64,000 nt of DNA from Thalassococcus sp. S3 (lineage in GTDB: Bacteria; Pseudomonadota; Alphaproteobacteria; Rhodobacterales; Rhodobacteraceae), in contig NZ_CP022303.1 of NCBI RefSeq assembly GCF_004216475.1, positions 4,030,001 to 4,094,000 on the forward strand, given 5' to 3'. The translations under genes were made by a program, and so were the position numbers. The notes beneath the pieces were generated by a model, which did not search any database, was not told the origin of the DNA, and saw only the letters and a list, made by a program, of their open reading frames with translations. Shown here one piece after another: positions 51,943 through 60,441 of this stretch; the first letter of the stretch is position 1, and the number at the start of each line of letters is the position of its first letter.

Positions 51943-52804
51943 ACCCACCAACATCAGATTTGGTATCGACTTCGCGCAGGAACCCAAGCGCTGCGGCATT
52001 GAACGCCTCGGGGCATTCGCGCATGGGCCAATGGCCTGCATCCATGACCGTCAGACGCCCCTGAGGAATGCGCGCCACCGCGTGTTCGATGTCTTTCAGA
52101 GGGACAAGACGATCGGCCTTGCCGTGGACGAACAGGACCGGACATTTGAGGTTCGGGAGCTGATCGGTGAGATCCGTTTTCAAACCGTCGCGATGCAACT
52201 CTCCCAATTGAAAGTGATGAAAGGCGCGGGCCTGATCCGGCCGGCGCGCGGCCTCTTGCACGAGCGCAACGAGAGATGGCGTCAGACGCGCGGGATCGGC
52301 AAAGATCTGGGCCAGAAGACCCCGAGCGACCAAGGCCGACCGCGCCGCAAGCCAGCTTACCGGGCGGTTCAGGTTGATGCGCGTCATCACCCAGCTCAAC
52401 CCATGAGACGGCATGCGGGCCTGCACCCCATAGCTGCCGACGGCCACGACGGAACGGACCCGCGCAGGATAGCTGAGTGCGAAGGAGAGTGCGGTGCCGC
52501 CGCCCATGGACACACCGACCAGATCGGCGCGGGCGATATCGCAGGTCTTTAGAAACACCGACAGCCAATCGCTGAGATCCGTAATCGTGAACGGCCGCTC
52601 GAACCCATCGGAGCCTCCATGCCCGGGCAGATCGGGGGCGAGCACGCGGGCGTCTTTCGCCAGGTCCGGCAGAAGAGCGCCCCAGGACAGCGTCGCGCTG
52701 TCCAGACCGCCACCATGCAAAAGGACAACGCTGCGCGGATGCGTGGGATTCGCGTCGGCATAACAGACGCGGCGCCCGTCGATGACCGTTTCTTTCGGTG
52801 ACAT
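51941..52804 (-). CDS. Alpha/beta-fold hydrolase
   Basis: Cytoplasmic hydrolase of 287 aa. The oxyanion motif L-L-H-G-G-G is near residue 29, the nucleophile elbow G-V-S-M-G-G-G is near 97, the acid Asp is in H-G-K-A-D-R-L-V-P, and the catalytic His is in D-A-G-H-W-P-M near 260. It resembles C-C hydrolase/dienelactone-type members such as BphD/MhpC, but the substrate is not readable. An in-frame GTG four codons upstream, with GGAGG farther off, is an alternative start. Its stop overlaps the 3' end of ffs by 2 bp. Confidence 0.85.
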   Translation of the reverse strand: MSPKETVIDGRRVCYADANPTHPRSVVLLHGGGLDSATLSWGALLPDLAKDARVLAPDLPGHGGSDGFERPFTITDLSDWLSVFLKTCDIARADLVGVSMGGGTALSFALSYPARVRSVVAVGSYGVQARMPSHGLSWVMTRINLNRPVSWLAARSALVARGLLAQIFADPARLTPSLVALVQEAARRPDQARAFHHFQLGELHRDGLKTDLTDQLPNLKCPVLFVHGKADRLVPLKDIEHAVARIPQGRLTVMDAGHWPMRECPEAFNAAALGFLREVDTKSDVGG

Positions 52805-52909
52805 GTCCAAGTGCACGGCGCCGCCTGCCTCCTATCCGTATCGACTTAGGGAGGATGGACCGCCACGGGAAGGGTTAGCGCTGTCAGGCGCGCCGGTGCA
52901 CGCACCGGG

Positions 52910-53779
52910 TCACGCAATGAGCAGAGGCCAGAGCGCGTGATTGCGGCGGGCAAAAGCACCGATATGACCGATCCGGGACAGCTCCGCCTGATCCGGGGAG
53001 ATGACTGTATCGGTGACGTTGTGCCCGCCATAGGCCTGCTGACCAAGGCGCTGGACGCATTGGGGTGGGATCATCTCATCGTCGCTGAAGGCCACCAGCT
53101 TGACCTTGGCCCCGCTGCGGGTCCAGTCGGCGGGCGGCAGGTCGGTACCGGTCTCGGGCAGGTAGGAGCCGTGCGTCGTACACCAGCGTCGCCATTGCCA
53201 ATAGACGGGCGCGGGCAGGTCCTCTCCCATGCCGAACCAGCGGGCGGGAAGGTGGCCGAAAAGCCGGACGGCCAGAGGCCCGTGACCGAACCAGAAAAGC
53301 CGGGCCAGCGCCTGGTACGGCCAGGGATGGTCGGTGTGATGGACAAGGCCGCTGGCAACGCCGATGACCCGCTCGATCTGTTCGATCCCTTCTTGAAGAG
53401 GCAGCAGCATCGCACCCAGCGAATGACCCAGCACCCAAAGCGGGACGCCGGGCACCTGGCGCTGCATCTCGGCCCGCGCGGCGGGTTGATCGACAAGTGC
53501 CCAGTCGGACATGCGGACGGTGCTGGCATGGACCGGACCGGTGGCCGAGGCGCCCATATCACGGTAATCGTAGGTCAGGCAGGCAATGCCCTGGGTGGCC
53601 GCGAGCCAGCGGGCGAAGGCGCGGTAGTAGCCATGAGGCACACCGGTCGCGCCGTTCAGGACCAGCGCCGCGCGGGGCCGGTCGGGGGGAAGAAAAAGAG
53701 TGCCGCTCAAGTGAACAGGCCCAGCCGGGAAGTGGACGGGCCTGAGCAGGACCATGTCGTCTGAAGGAGCATCCAGCAT
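52910..53779 (-). CDS. Alpha/beta hydrolase (serine aminopeptidase S33/esterase type)
   Basis: Hydrolase of 289 aa. It has L-V-L-N-G-A-T-G-V-P near residue 40, D-Y-R-D-M-G-A-S near 71, the nucleophile elbow L-G-H-S-L-G-A-M near 118, and the His in R-I-G-H-I-G-A-F near 271. These are features of the YheT/alpha-beta hydrolases annotated as predicted serine aminopeptidases. It is divergent from a TetR gene, and two operator palindromes lie between them, so its expression is probably controlled by that regulator. A role in processing or detoxifying an ester or lipid is possible but not shown. Confidence 0.85.
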   Translation of the reverse strand: MLDAPSDDMVLLRPVHFPAGPVHLSGTLFLPPDRPRAALVLNGATGVPHGYYRAFARWLAATQGIACLTYDYRDMGASATGPVHASTVRMSDWALVDQPAARAEMQRQVPGVPLWVLGHSLGAMLLPLQEGIEQIERVIGVASGLVHHTDHPWPYQALARLFWFGHGPLAVRLFGHLPARWFGMGEDLPAPVYWQWRRWCTTHGSYLPETGTDLPPADWTRSGAKVKLVAFSDDEMIPPQCVQRLGQQAYGGHNVTDTVISPDQAELSRIGHIGAFARRNHALWPLLIA

Positions 53780-53810
53780 GTGTTCATGGTCCCCGTATGG
53801 CGAACGGCAC

Positions 53811-53826
53811 TAGACCAATTGGTCTA
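53811..53826. promoter_or_regulatory. TetR operator 1 (perfect palindrome)
   Basis: TAGACCAATTGGTCTA is an exact 16-bp palindrome in the divergent promoter between the hydrolase and tetR genes. A near copy lies 26 bp away at 53837-53852. The TAGACC half-site is like those of LmrA/YxaF-type TetR repressors. Confidence 0.85.
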
Positions 53827-53836
53827 TAAACATGTC

Positions 53837-53852
53837 TGGACCAATCGGTCTA
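53837..53852. promoter_or_regulatory. TetR operator 2
   Basis: TGGACCAATCGGTCTA matches operator 1 at 14 of 16 positions. It is 20 bp before the regulator's start codon, so binding would block both divergent genes. Confidence 0.8.
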
Positions 53853-53872
53853 GGCCTGTCAAGGATTCGATC

Positions 53873-54448
53873 ATGATTGAAGCAGAAAAGAACGATCCGT
53901 CGCTGTCGACCAAGGACCGGCTGATCCGCACGGCAGCACGAATGTTTCACAGCCATGGCTATCACGGGGTCGGCCTGACGGAGTTGTTGTCTGCCGCCGG
54001 GGCGCCCAAGGGCTCGCTTTACCATCACTTTCCGAATGGCAAATCGGACCTTGCGCTCGCGGCGGCGACTTGGGCATCGGACGGGATGCTAAGGCTGATC
54101 GCCGCGTCCTTTGAGCCGGCGGAGAGCTTTCAGGCCGGGTTCACAACGCTCTGCCACAAGCTGGCGAAGCTTCTCGATCTGTCGAACCAGAGCGACGGCT
54201 GCCCGGTCACGGGCATCCTGTTCGATGGGCCTGACAACGCGGCCTTTCGTGCGCATGCGGCGCATCTCTTCGACGGATGGATCCGCGAGGGTGCGCATCA
54301 CGCGGAGCGCTTTGGCATTCCGAAGGAAAGCGCCCGGAGGCAGGGAGAGCATATGTTCATGCTGCTTGAGGGCGGTTGGCTTCTGGCGCGGGCACGACGG
54401 GACTCGGACGTGCTACGCAGCCTGCCTGAGCACCTGGGGTCGGACTAG
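53873..54448 (+). CDS. TetR-family regulator, LmrA/YxaF-like
   Basis: Repressor of 191 aa. The HTH region D-R-L-I-R-T-A-A-R-M-F-H-S-H-G-Y and G-A-P-K-G-S-L-Y-H-H-F-P-N-G-K is typical TetR, and the PKGSLYHHFP form with C-terminal D-G-C-P-V-T-G-I-L-F-D is that of the LmrA/YxaF branch. The start at 53873 follows AAGGATTCGATC. It is convergent with a small membrane-protein gene (4-bp overlap) and divergent from the S33-type hydrolase, its likely target. Confidence 0.92.
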   Translation: MIEAEKNDPSLSTKDRLIRTAARMFHSHGYHGVGLTELLSAAGAPKGSLYHHFPNGKSDLALAAATWASDGMLRLIAASFEPAESFQAGFTTLCHKLAKLLDLSNQSDGCPVTGILFDGPDNAAFRAHAAHLFDGWIREGAHHAERFGIPKESARRQGEHMFMLLEGGWLLARARRDSDVLRSLPEHLGSD

Positions 54449-54792
54449 ACCGCCTCCCAATCGGGCAGGTTGTGGCGACGCTTGCTGCGCTGCATGAAGA
54501 GCGCCATCAGAAAGCCGAAAAGCAGACCCGCGGAGAGCGTCGCGATCACTGCGATCATGGGCGATATGTTCTGCGATCCCCATTGAAGGAGCCACATGAT
54601 CAGCCCCCAGGACACTCCGAACGCGATCCCTTGAACCGCGAAGATGACCCAGAACGACTGAAACAAGGGCGGGCGCAATTGCACGCCCCAGCGACGCGCG
54701 AGCCGGGTCATCCAGGGCTCACGCTGTTTGCGTGAAACGCCCGCCTGCTCCATGAGATCAAAGGCGCGTTGATACTTCTCTTCATAGCACAT
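54445..54792 (-). CDS. DUF6404-like two-helix membrane protein
   Basis: Protein of 115 aa. The N-terminal soluble part reads M-C-Y-E-E-K-Y-Q-R-A-F-D-L-M-E-Q-A-G and W-M-T-R-L-A-R-R-W-G, followed by two hydrophobic helices (about 48-68 and 76-97) and a basic tail. The pattern resembles DUF6404, of unknown function. GAGGGA lies upstream of the ATG at 54792; a GTG at 54834 is the longer option and lacks a ribosome site. Its stop overlaps that of tetR. Confidence 0.7.
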   Translation of the reverse strand: MCYEEKYQRAFDLMEQAGVSRKQREPWMTRLARRWGVQLRPPLFQSFWVIFAVQGIAFGVSWGLIMWLLQWGSQNISPMIAVIATLSAGLLFGFLMALFMQRSKRRHNLPDWEAV

Positions 54793-55027
54793 CCGCGGCG
54801 ATCCCTCGGCATCAATGGTGTTGGGGTTAGCCACTTATTATCGCGCAAAAAGGTAAGGCGATCACCCCGCCGCGTTCTGAACCGGCAAGGCCTTGCCGGA
54901 TCGGACACCGCCTGTTGCCCAAAAAGGCGCCAGTTCCGGCACCGACTCCGGCGCGCAGTCTGGTGGACGCCGCCTGCCCGGCGCTCTAGTCTGTCGGCTG
55001 CAAGAGACGAATCCGGAACCCGACTTC

Positions 55028-56845
55028 ATGTCCGACCCCTCCCCCGAATATCGCGTTCTGGCGCGCAAATACCGGCCCGAGACCTTTGCCGATATCGTCG
55101 GTCAGGACGCGATGGTGCGCACGCTGAAAAACGCGTTCGAGGCGGACCGGATCGCGCAAGCCTTTGTGATGACGGGCATCAGGGGGACGGGCAAGACCAC
55201 CACGGCGCGGATCATCGCCAAGGGCATGAATTGCATCGGCCCCGATGGAAACGGAGGGCCAACGACGGAGCCCTGTGGGGTCTGCGAGCATTGCGTAGCG
55301 ATCATGGAAGGCCGTCATGTCGATGTGATGGAGATGGACGCGGCGTCTCGCACCGGGGTGGGGGATATCCGGGAGATCATCGACAGCGTGCATTACCGAG
55401 CGGCCTCGGCCCGGTACAAGATCTACATTATCGACGAAGTGCACATGCTGTCGACCTCTGCCTTCAACGCACTATTGAAGACGCTGGAGGAACCGCCGGC
55501 GCATGTGAAATTCATCTTTGCCACGACGGAGATCCGCAAGGTGCCGGTGACGGTGCTGTCACGCTGCCAGCGCTTCGATCTGCGCCGGATCGAGCCGGAG
55601 GACATGATCGCGCTGATGCAGAAGATCGCCGCTGCCGAAGGGGCCGCGATTGCCGACGATGCGGTGGCGCTGATCGTGAGGGCGGCGGAAGGCTCGGCGC
55701 GGGATGCGACGTCCCTGCTGGATCAGGCGATCTCGCACGGCGCGGGCGAGACGACGGCAACGCAAGTCCGCGCGATGCTGGGGCTGGCGGACCGGGGGCG
55801 GGTGCTGGACCTCTTTGATCGGATCATGCGGGGCGATGCGGCGGGGGCGCTGACAGAATTGTCGGCGCAATATGCGGACGGGGCGGATCCGATGGCGGTG
55901 CTCCGGGATCTGGCAGAGATCACGCACTGGATTTCAGTTGTGAAGATCACGCCGGAAGCGGCGGAGGATCCCACGGTCTCGCCCGACGAGCGGATGCGCG
56001 GGACGGAGATGGCCGGAAAGTTGCCCATGCGGGCGCTGACACGGATGTGGCAGATGCTGCTGAAAGCGCTGGAGGAGGTATCGGCGGCACCCAATGCGAT
56101 GATGGCCGCCGAGATGGCGATCATCCGGCTGACACATGTGGCCGACCTGCCCTCGCCCGAGGATCTGGTCCGCAAGCTCCAGGATATGCCGGCGGGTGCG
56201 CCCGGTGGCGGGCCGGGCCCCGTGCAAAGCACGGGTTCGCCTGCGGCGGGCGGGGGGCGCACCGCCCAGACCGCAGCGACTATGACTGGTGGAGGGAGCC
56301 ACGCGCGGGGCGCGGGCACGCCTGCGGCGAGCGGGGGGGCCTCGGCTGGCGCCTCGGCCGGGGCGGCAAGCCCCGGGGTCGCGCTGGCGCCGGAGGTGTC
56401 GTCGAGCCTTGCAAGGTATCCGACATTTGAACATGTGGTGGAGCTGATCCGGGCGAACCGGGATGTGAAGCTGCTGGTGGAGGTTGAGACTGGGCTGAGG
56501 CTCGCGGCCTACCAGCCGGGGCGGATCGAGTTCGTGCCGGCAGACAGCGCGCCCGCGGATCTGGCCCAGAAGCTGGGCGCACGGCTGCAAAGCTGGACGG
56601 GCAATCGCTGGGCGGTGAGCGTCGTGAACGAGGGCGGCGGGGAGACTATCGCGGAGAAGCGCGACGCGAAGGACCTCGCCCTGAAGGCGGAAGCGGAGGA
56701 GCACCCACTGGTGCAGGCCGTGCTGGCGCAGTTTCCCAAGGCGAAGATCACCGCCATCCGCACGCCGGAAGAGATTGCCGCCGATGCCGAGACCGAAGCA
56801 CTGCCGGAGGTCGAGGACGAGTGGGATCCGTTCGAGGATGACTGA
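55028..56845 (+). CDS. dnaX: DNA polymerase III subunits gamma/tau
   Basis: Clamp-loader ATPase of 605 aa. It opens E-Y-R-V-L-A-R-K-Y-R-P-E-T-F and has Walker A G-I-R-G-T-G-K-T-T-T near residue 50, four zinc-site cysteines around N-C-I-G...P-C-G-V-C-E-H-C, Walker B in Y-I-I-D-E-V-H-M-L and the sensor 1/SRC motif V-L-S-R-C-Q-R-F. A Gly/Ala-rich linker (about 393-455) joins the tau C-terminal domain. A G7 run in the linker is discussed as a finding. No E. coli-type A-rich slippery site is visible. Confidence 0.95.
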   Translation: MSDPSPEYRVLARKYRPETFADIVGQDAMVRTLKNAFEADRIAQAFVMTGIRGTGKTTTARIIAKGMNCIGPDGNGGPTTEPCGVCEHCVAIMEGRHVDVMEMDAASRTGVGDIREIIDSVHYRAASARYKIYIIDEVHMLSTSAFNALLKTLEEPPAHVKFIFATTEIRKVPVTVLSRCQRFDLRRIEPEDMIALMQKIAAAEGAAIADDAVALIVRAAEGSARDATSLLDQAISHGAGETTATQVRAMLGLADRGRVLDLFDRIMRGDAAGALTELSAQYADGADPMAVLRDLAEITHWISVVKITPEAAEDPTVSPDERMRGTEMAGKLPMRALTRMWQMLLKALEEVSAAPNAMMAAEMAIIRLTHVADLPSPEDLVRKLQDMPAGAPGGGPGPVQSTGSPAAGGGRTAQTAATMTGGGSHARGAGTPAASGGASAGASAGAASPGVALAPEVSSSLARYPTFEHVVELIRANRDVKLLVEVETGLRLAAYQPGRIEFVPADSAPADLAQKLGARLQSWTGNRWAVSVVNEGGGETIAEKRDAKDLALKAEAEEHPLVQAVLAQFPKAKITAIRTPEEIAADAETEALPEVEDEWDPFEDD

Positions 56846-57236
56846 ACCGAGGGCCGTGATCCCGCCGGCCATGGCCGAATTGGAGCGGGACTGGCACATG
56901 TCGCCGGGCCTGATCTCGAACGGGCACCTGTTCCTGACCGGTTTCAACGGCTGTCCGCTGGAGGGACCGCCCTCCCCCGACGCGGCCACACAGATCGACA
57001 CGGCGTTCGAAGCGGTGCAGATGGTGCTGGCCGAAGCGGGCCTTGGCTTTGGCGATATCGTGGATATGACGAGCTTTCATGTGGGGCTGGCGGATCACCT
57101 GGAGCTTTTCAAGGCGGCGCGGGCCAAAAGGCTGACCCGCCCCTACCCGGCCTGGACGGCGATCGAGGTGGCAGGCTTTGCCACGCCGGGGGTGATCGTG
57201 GAGTTAAAGGTGGTGGCGCAGGTGCCATCGCCCTAA
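56838..57236 (+). CDS. RidA-family protein
   Basis: YjgF/RidA-like protein of 132 aa whose ATG lies inside the last codons of dnaX (8-nt overlap). It has S-P-G-L-I-S-N-G-H-L-F-L-T-G-F-N-G near residue 22, V-D-M-T-S-F-H-V near 73, and A-I-E-V-A-G-F-A-T-P-G-V-I-V-E-L-K near 110. The Arg that RidA uses for substrate carboxylate binding is not in the usual place (P-Y-P-A-W-T-A-I replaces P-A-R-x-x), so it may not be a classical imine deaminase. It sits between dnaX and ybaB, which are usually adjacent. Confidence 0.82.
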   Translation: MTEPRAVIPPAMAELERDWHMSPGLISNGHLFLTGFNGCPLEGPPSPDAATQIDTAFEAVQMVLAEAGLGFGDIVDMTSFHVGLADHLELFKAARAKRLTRPYPAWTAIEVAGFATPGVIVELKVVAQVPSP

Positions 57237-57271
57237 TGTGCCATCAACAGAGTTTTTGAGGAGTAAGCGAG

Positions 57272-57616
57272 ATGCTGAAAGGATTGGGCGGGCTCGGCGA
57301 TATGGCCGGGATGATGAAGAAGGCGCAGGAGATGCAGACCAAGATGGCGCAGCTTCAGGACGACCTGCATGACATCACCGTCACCGGCGAGAGCGGCGCG
57401 GGGCTGGTAAAGGCCACGGCCTCGGCCAAGGGAGAGCTGAAGGCGCTGGACATCGACCCGTCGATCTTCAATGGCGACGACAAGGAGGTCGTCGAGGACC
57501 TGATCCTTGCCGCGATCAAGGACGCCCAGCAAAAGGCGTCGGACCGGGCACAGGAAGAAATGTCTAAGCTTACCGAAGGGCTGGGCCTGCCCAAGGACAT
57601 GAAGCTGCCGTTCTGA
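57272..57616 (+). CDS. ybaB: YbaB/EbfC nucleoid-associated protein
   Basis: Small DNA-binding protein of 114 aa. It starts M-L-K-G-L-G-G-L-G-D-M-A-G-M-M-K-K-A-Q-E, the usual YbaB opening, followed by T-V-T-G-E-S-G-A-G-L-V-K and the C-terminal helix. GAGGAGTAAGCGAG precedes the ATG. YbaB is normally encoded between dnaX and recR and helps organise DNA; here one extra gene lies on each side of it. Confidence 0.95.
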   Translation: MLKGLGGLGDMAGMMKKAQEMQTKMAQLQDDLHDITVTGESGAGLVKATASAKGELKALDIDPSIFNGDDKEVVEDLILAAIKDAQQKASDRAQEEMSKLTEGLGLPKDMKLPF

Positions 57617-57624
57617 GACAAACC

Positions 57625-58671
57625 ATGCGGCGGAGCATTCTGACGCTTGCGGCCTGGGCCGCGCTGAGCCTGTCTGGCTGGGCGCAGGACTGGGCCACGA
57701 TCGAGGGCTGCACGGTCGAGACGCCGGAGATCGTTGAAGCAGCATTGGCGCCCTATGGCCTGGACAATCTGCGAGACGACGCTGCGCAGATTGCCAATAG
57801 CAAGGGGCGGTTCTGGCAGATCACCTCTTCGGCGGGCGGGCTTTCGTATCTTTGGGGGACAATGCATAGCAACGACCGCCATGCCCTCGACCTGCCGAAA
57901 CGGGTAGTCCAGGACATCGAAGCCGCCCGCATCGTCGCGGTGGAGATCGACTACCGCTATCCAACCCGCGCGGCATATCGTGAAGGGCAACAAAATGAAC
58001 ATTGGTGGCTGCAGCGGCCCTTGCCGCTTTCGGATCGCGGGCTTGACCCGGACATCGCTGCGGCCCTTGAAACCCGACTTCTGGATAGCGGTGTCGCGGC
58101 CAACGCCATCCCCTACCTGACCCGGGGCGGGCTGGTGAGCTTCGCGCTCAGCGATCCCTGTGATGATTTCAACGCCGGAACGATCCCGTTGCAGGACGAC
58201 CGGATCCTGATGCTGGGCCTGATTGCCGGTGCGACAGGTGTGGGGTTGGAGCCGCCCAAGGCGCTGTTTCACAGGCTGGCTGAGGACAAGGCACTCGCTC
58301 GGGCAATCCTTTCGCTTTACGGCGCTTATCTGGAACCGGTGACGCCAGACCAATTGAACGCAGCGCGCAGCACGCAGATGGCGCTTTATCTGCGCGGAGA
58401 GCTTGGCGTGTCGCTGACCTGGGAGGCCGCGTGGCTGAAGGACCGGTTCGGGGCAGAGGAAGGGATGGACCATCTTAAGCGCACGGATGCGTATCTGGTG
58501 ATCGAGCGGAACCGGGATTTCCTGGACCGGATCATGGATGACCTGAAAACGGGCGGTGTCTTCATGGCCATCGGCTTCGGACATCTTCCGGGCGAGGGCG
58601 GCATGGTTGAGATGCTCAGGGCCGAGGGTTTCGACGTGAGCCGGATCGTGCTGCCGGGAGAGGTTGAATGA
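57625..58671 (+). CDS. TraB/GumN-family protein
   Basis: Exported protein of 348 aa with a signal peptide (about 1-20, L-S-G-W-A-Q-D). The TIKI/TraB-type fold shows G-R-F-W-Q-I-T near residue 61, [10 protein letters not shown] near 73, and a C-terminal [16 protein letters not shown] near 313. The GxxH pairs are proposed metal-protease residues in this family. It is wedged between ybaB (8-bp gap) and recR (4-nt overlap), so it is co-expressed with recombination genes, although its signal peptide places it in the envelope. Confidence 0.85.
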   Translation: MRRSILTLAAWAALSLSGWAQDWATIEGCTVETPEIVEAALAPYGLDNLRDDAAQIANSKGRFWQITSSAGGLSYLWGTMHSNDRHALDLPKRVVQDIEAARIVAVEIDYRYPTRAAYREGQQNEHWWLQRPLPLSDRGLDPDIAAALETRLLDSGVAANAIPYLTRGGLVSFALSDPCDDFNAGTIPLQDDRILMLGLIAGATGVGLEPPKALFHRLAEDKALARAILSLYGAYLEPVTPDQLNAARSTQMALYLRGELGVSLTWEAAWLKDRFGAEEGMDHLKRTDAYLVIERNRDFLDRIMDDLKTGGVFMAIGFGHLPGEGGMVEMLRAEGFDVSRIVLPGEVE

Positions 58672-59264
58672 GCGGATCGACCAAGGATCTCGACGCGCTG
58701 ATCGAGATGATGGCCAAGCTGCCGGGCTTGGGTCCAAGGTCAGCCAGACGTGCGGTGCTGCACCTCATCCGTAAACGCGCACTCCTGCTGACGCCTCTGG
58801 CGGATCTTATGCAGACGGTCGCGGCTACGGCCCGGGAATGCCTGAATTGCGGCAATGTCGGCACAAGCGACATTTGCGACATCTGCCAGAGCGAGAAGCG
58901 CGCGACCGGCGAGCTGTGCGTGGTCGAGGACGTGGCGGACCTGTGGGCGATGGAGCGCGCGGGCGTGTTCAAGGGGCGGTATCACGTGCTCGGTGGCACG
59001 CTTTCGGCCCTGGACGCGATAGGCCCGGAGGAGCTGCGGATCCCCAGGCTAGTGGACCGGGTCGCGACAGAAGGGATTAGAGAGGTGATCCTGGCGCTTA
59101 ACGCAACCGTCGACGGACAGACCACGGCCCATTATATCGCCGACCAGTTGGAGGGACAGGTAACGCTGACATCACTGGCACAGGGCGTCCCAATTGGCGG
59201 CGAGTTGGATTACCTCGATGACGGGACGATCAGCGCGGCGTTGCGGGCGCGGAAGTCAATCTAG
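58668..59264 (+). CDS. recR: Recombination mediator RecR
   Basis: Ring-forming recombination protein of 198 aa that acts with RecF/RecO to load RecA on gapped DNA. It has the HhH segment [11 protein letters not shown] near residue 17, a zinc finger C-L-N-C-G-N and C-D-I-C near 57-72, and a Toprim domain with V-V-E-D-V-A-D and G-T-L-S-A-L-D. The C-terminus has [19 protein letters not shown] overlap with the TraB-type gene indicates translational coupling. Confidence 0.96.
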   Translation: MSGSTKDLDALIEMMAKLPGLGPRSARRAVLHLIRKRALLLTPLADLMQTVAATARECLNCGNVGTSDICDICQSEKRATGELCVVEDVADLWAMERAGVFKGRYHVLGGTLSALDAIGPEELRIPRLVDRVATEGIREVILALNATVDGQTTAHYIADQLEGQVTLTSLAQGVPIGGELDYLDDGTISAALRARKSI

Positions 59265-59332
59265 GCCGGCTGTCGGGAGTTGTCGGATCTAAGTGCGTCT
59301 CATCGGGTGGAGTTGCGCCAGACCGGATCGAT

Positions 59333-60139
59333 CTAGTAGCAATCCGCTCGCATCTGCCATGAGGTGGGCGTCTTGAAGATGTAAACCGATCCCCCGTCTC
59401 CTACATGAAGTTTGCCTTTGTAGGTCGCATCCACCTGGAAAACATATTCCGCGTCCGCGGGCCAGTCGGCGCCCTGTATCCATGCGGGCCAACCGCCCAG
59501 CTTGATCGGGCGCACCGAACGAAGTTTGTAATAGTGGTCCGTCAGATAGCGGCTTTCGGCAAACCAGGTATCGTCTTGCGACCTGGCAACCTTCACAGGC
59601 ACCTCGCCCGCCATGTCTTCCCAACTGGGCTGCTCAAGCAGTGTTTCGCGCCAGAAAACCGGAAACGTCGGCAGTGCGGGGCTTTCCCTAAACCCGGGCC
59701 CAAGAGGCACCAGATCCTCGAGAGTGCTGTATGTCCGCACGAGAAACCCATCACCGTTCTTCGCGCGCCAGATCTCGTCGGAGTGCAAGTCCATCCAGAG
59801 CGTGAGAAGGGCGATACCTTCAAAACCGGGCAGGTTCTGAGGTAATTCATCCACGCGGATTTGAACGACGGGATGCATGGGTGCCCCGGATTGCTGACAC
59901 GCCGGAACACTCTCACCCTCGGCCCCTAGGAAGTTACCTCCCCACCAGCTCTTGGCACGATCCTCCTTTTCCGGTCGGGCACCCCCGATTTCAGCCAACA
60001 CCGCGGGCCGGGCCAATTCGTCCAGCCGCGAGATAGCAAGCTCCATTTCCTGCGCCGTTGGCATGACGCCGGTTGCTGGGTCTGGGTCGGGGGGCGGTGC
60101 GACCGAACCGAAAAGCGATCTGAGCCAAAGCGGTATCAT
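59333..60139 (-). CDS. YwqG-like (DUF1963) protein
   Basis: Protein of 268 aa. The helix 1 region M-I-P-L-W-L-R-S-L-F-G is followed by a Pro-rich linker and a beta-rich domain that resembles DUF1963/YwqG. It has P-L-L-T-L-W-M-D-L-like strands (about 117-130), K-L-G-G-W-P-A-W-I-Q near 217 and V-F-Q-V-D-A near 235. The family occurs in toxin-immunity and signalling settings, but its function is unclear. Start choice is uncertain because no strong ribosome site exists; an open frame continues to 60202. It is convergent with recR. Confidence 0.65.
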   Translation of the reverse strand: MIPLWLRSLFGSVAPPPDPDPATGVMPTAQEMELAISRLDELARPAVLAEIGGARPEKEDRAKSWWGGNFLGAEGESVPACQQSGAPMHPVVQIRVDELPQNLPGFEGIALLTLWMDLHSDEIWRAKNGDGFLVRTYSTLEDLVPLGPGFRESPALPTFPVFWRETLLEQPSWEDMAGEVPVKVARSQDDTWFAESRYLTDHYYKLRSVRPIKLGGWPAWIQGADWPADAEYVFQVDATYKGKLHVGDGGSVYIFKTPTSWQMRADCY

Positions 60140-60441
60140 TCCGTTACGATACAGAAGAATTCCGTTTCTAAAACAAAGGTTTTCTTGCCGAATTGTTGGC
60201 AAGCGGCGCCTTGCGCATACAGCTCACCGATGCGGTTTTCAGAAAGCATTACGTGGGTCCGACATCCGCTTTCGTGCCTTACAGGTCTCTTCTTTTGCGG
60301 GCTCTCGGTCAGATGGATCCGTCAAGGCACTGCAAAGGGAAGTTGCGCAATCAGATTATCTCTATGCCCGAGGCCTCGTTGGGCGCTGAAAAGCCGCGCT
60401 CAACGGGAACCTCTGGCTTAATCCAAGTGATCGAGAAAGTA
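60140..60441. other. 302-bp gap, no gene seen
   Basis: Between the YwqG-like start and the end of the isochorismatase-like gene. No open frame with a ribosome site, hairpin or RNA pattern was recognised. The promoter of the YwqG-like gene should be at its left end. Confidence 0.5.

Noticed and set aside
55028..56845. E. coli-type programmed frameshift site in dnaX
   Set aside because: No A-rich slippery heptamer followed by a stem was seen; only G-runs are present, reported as a low-interest finding.
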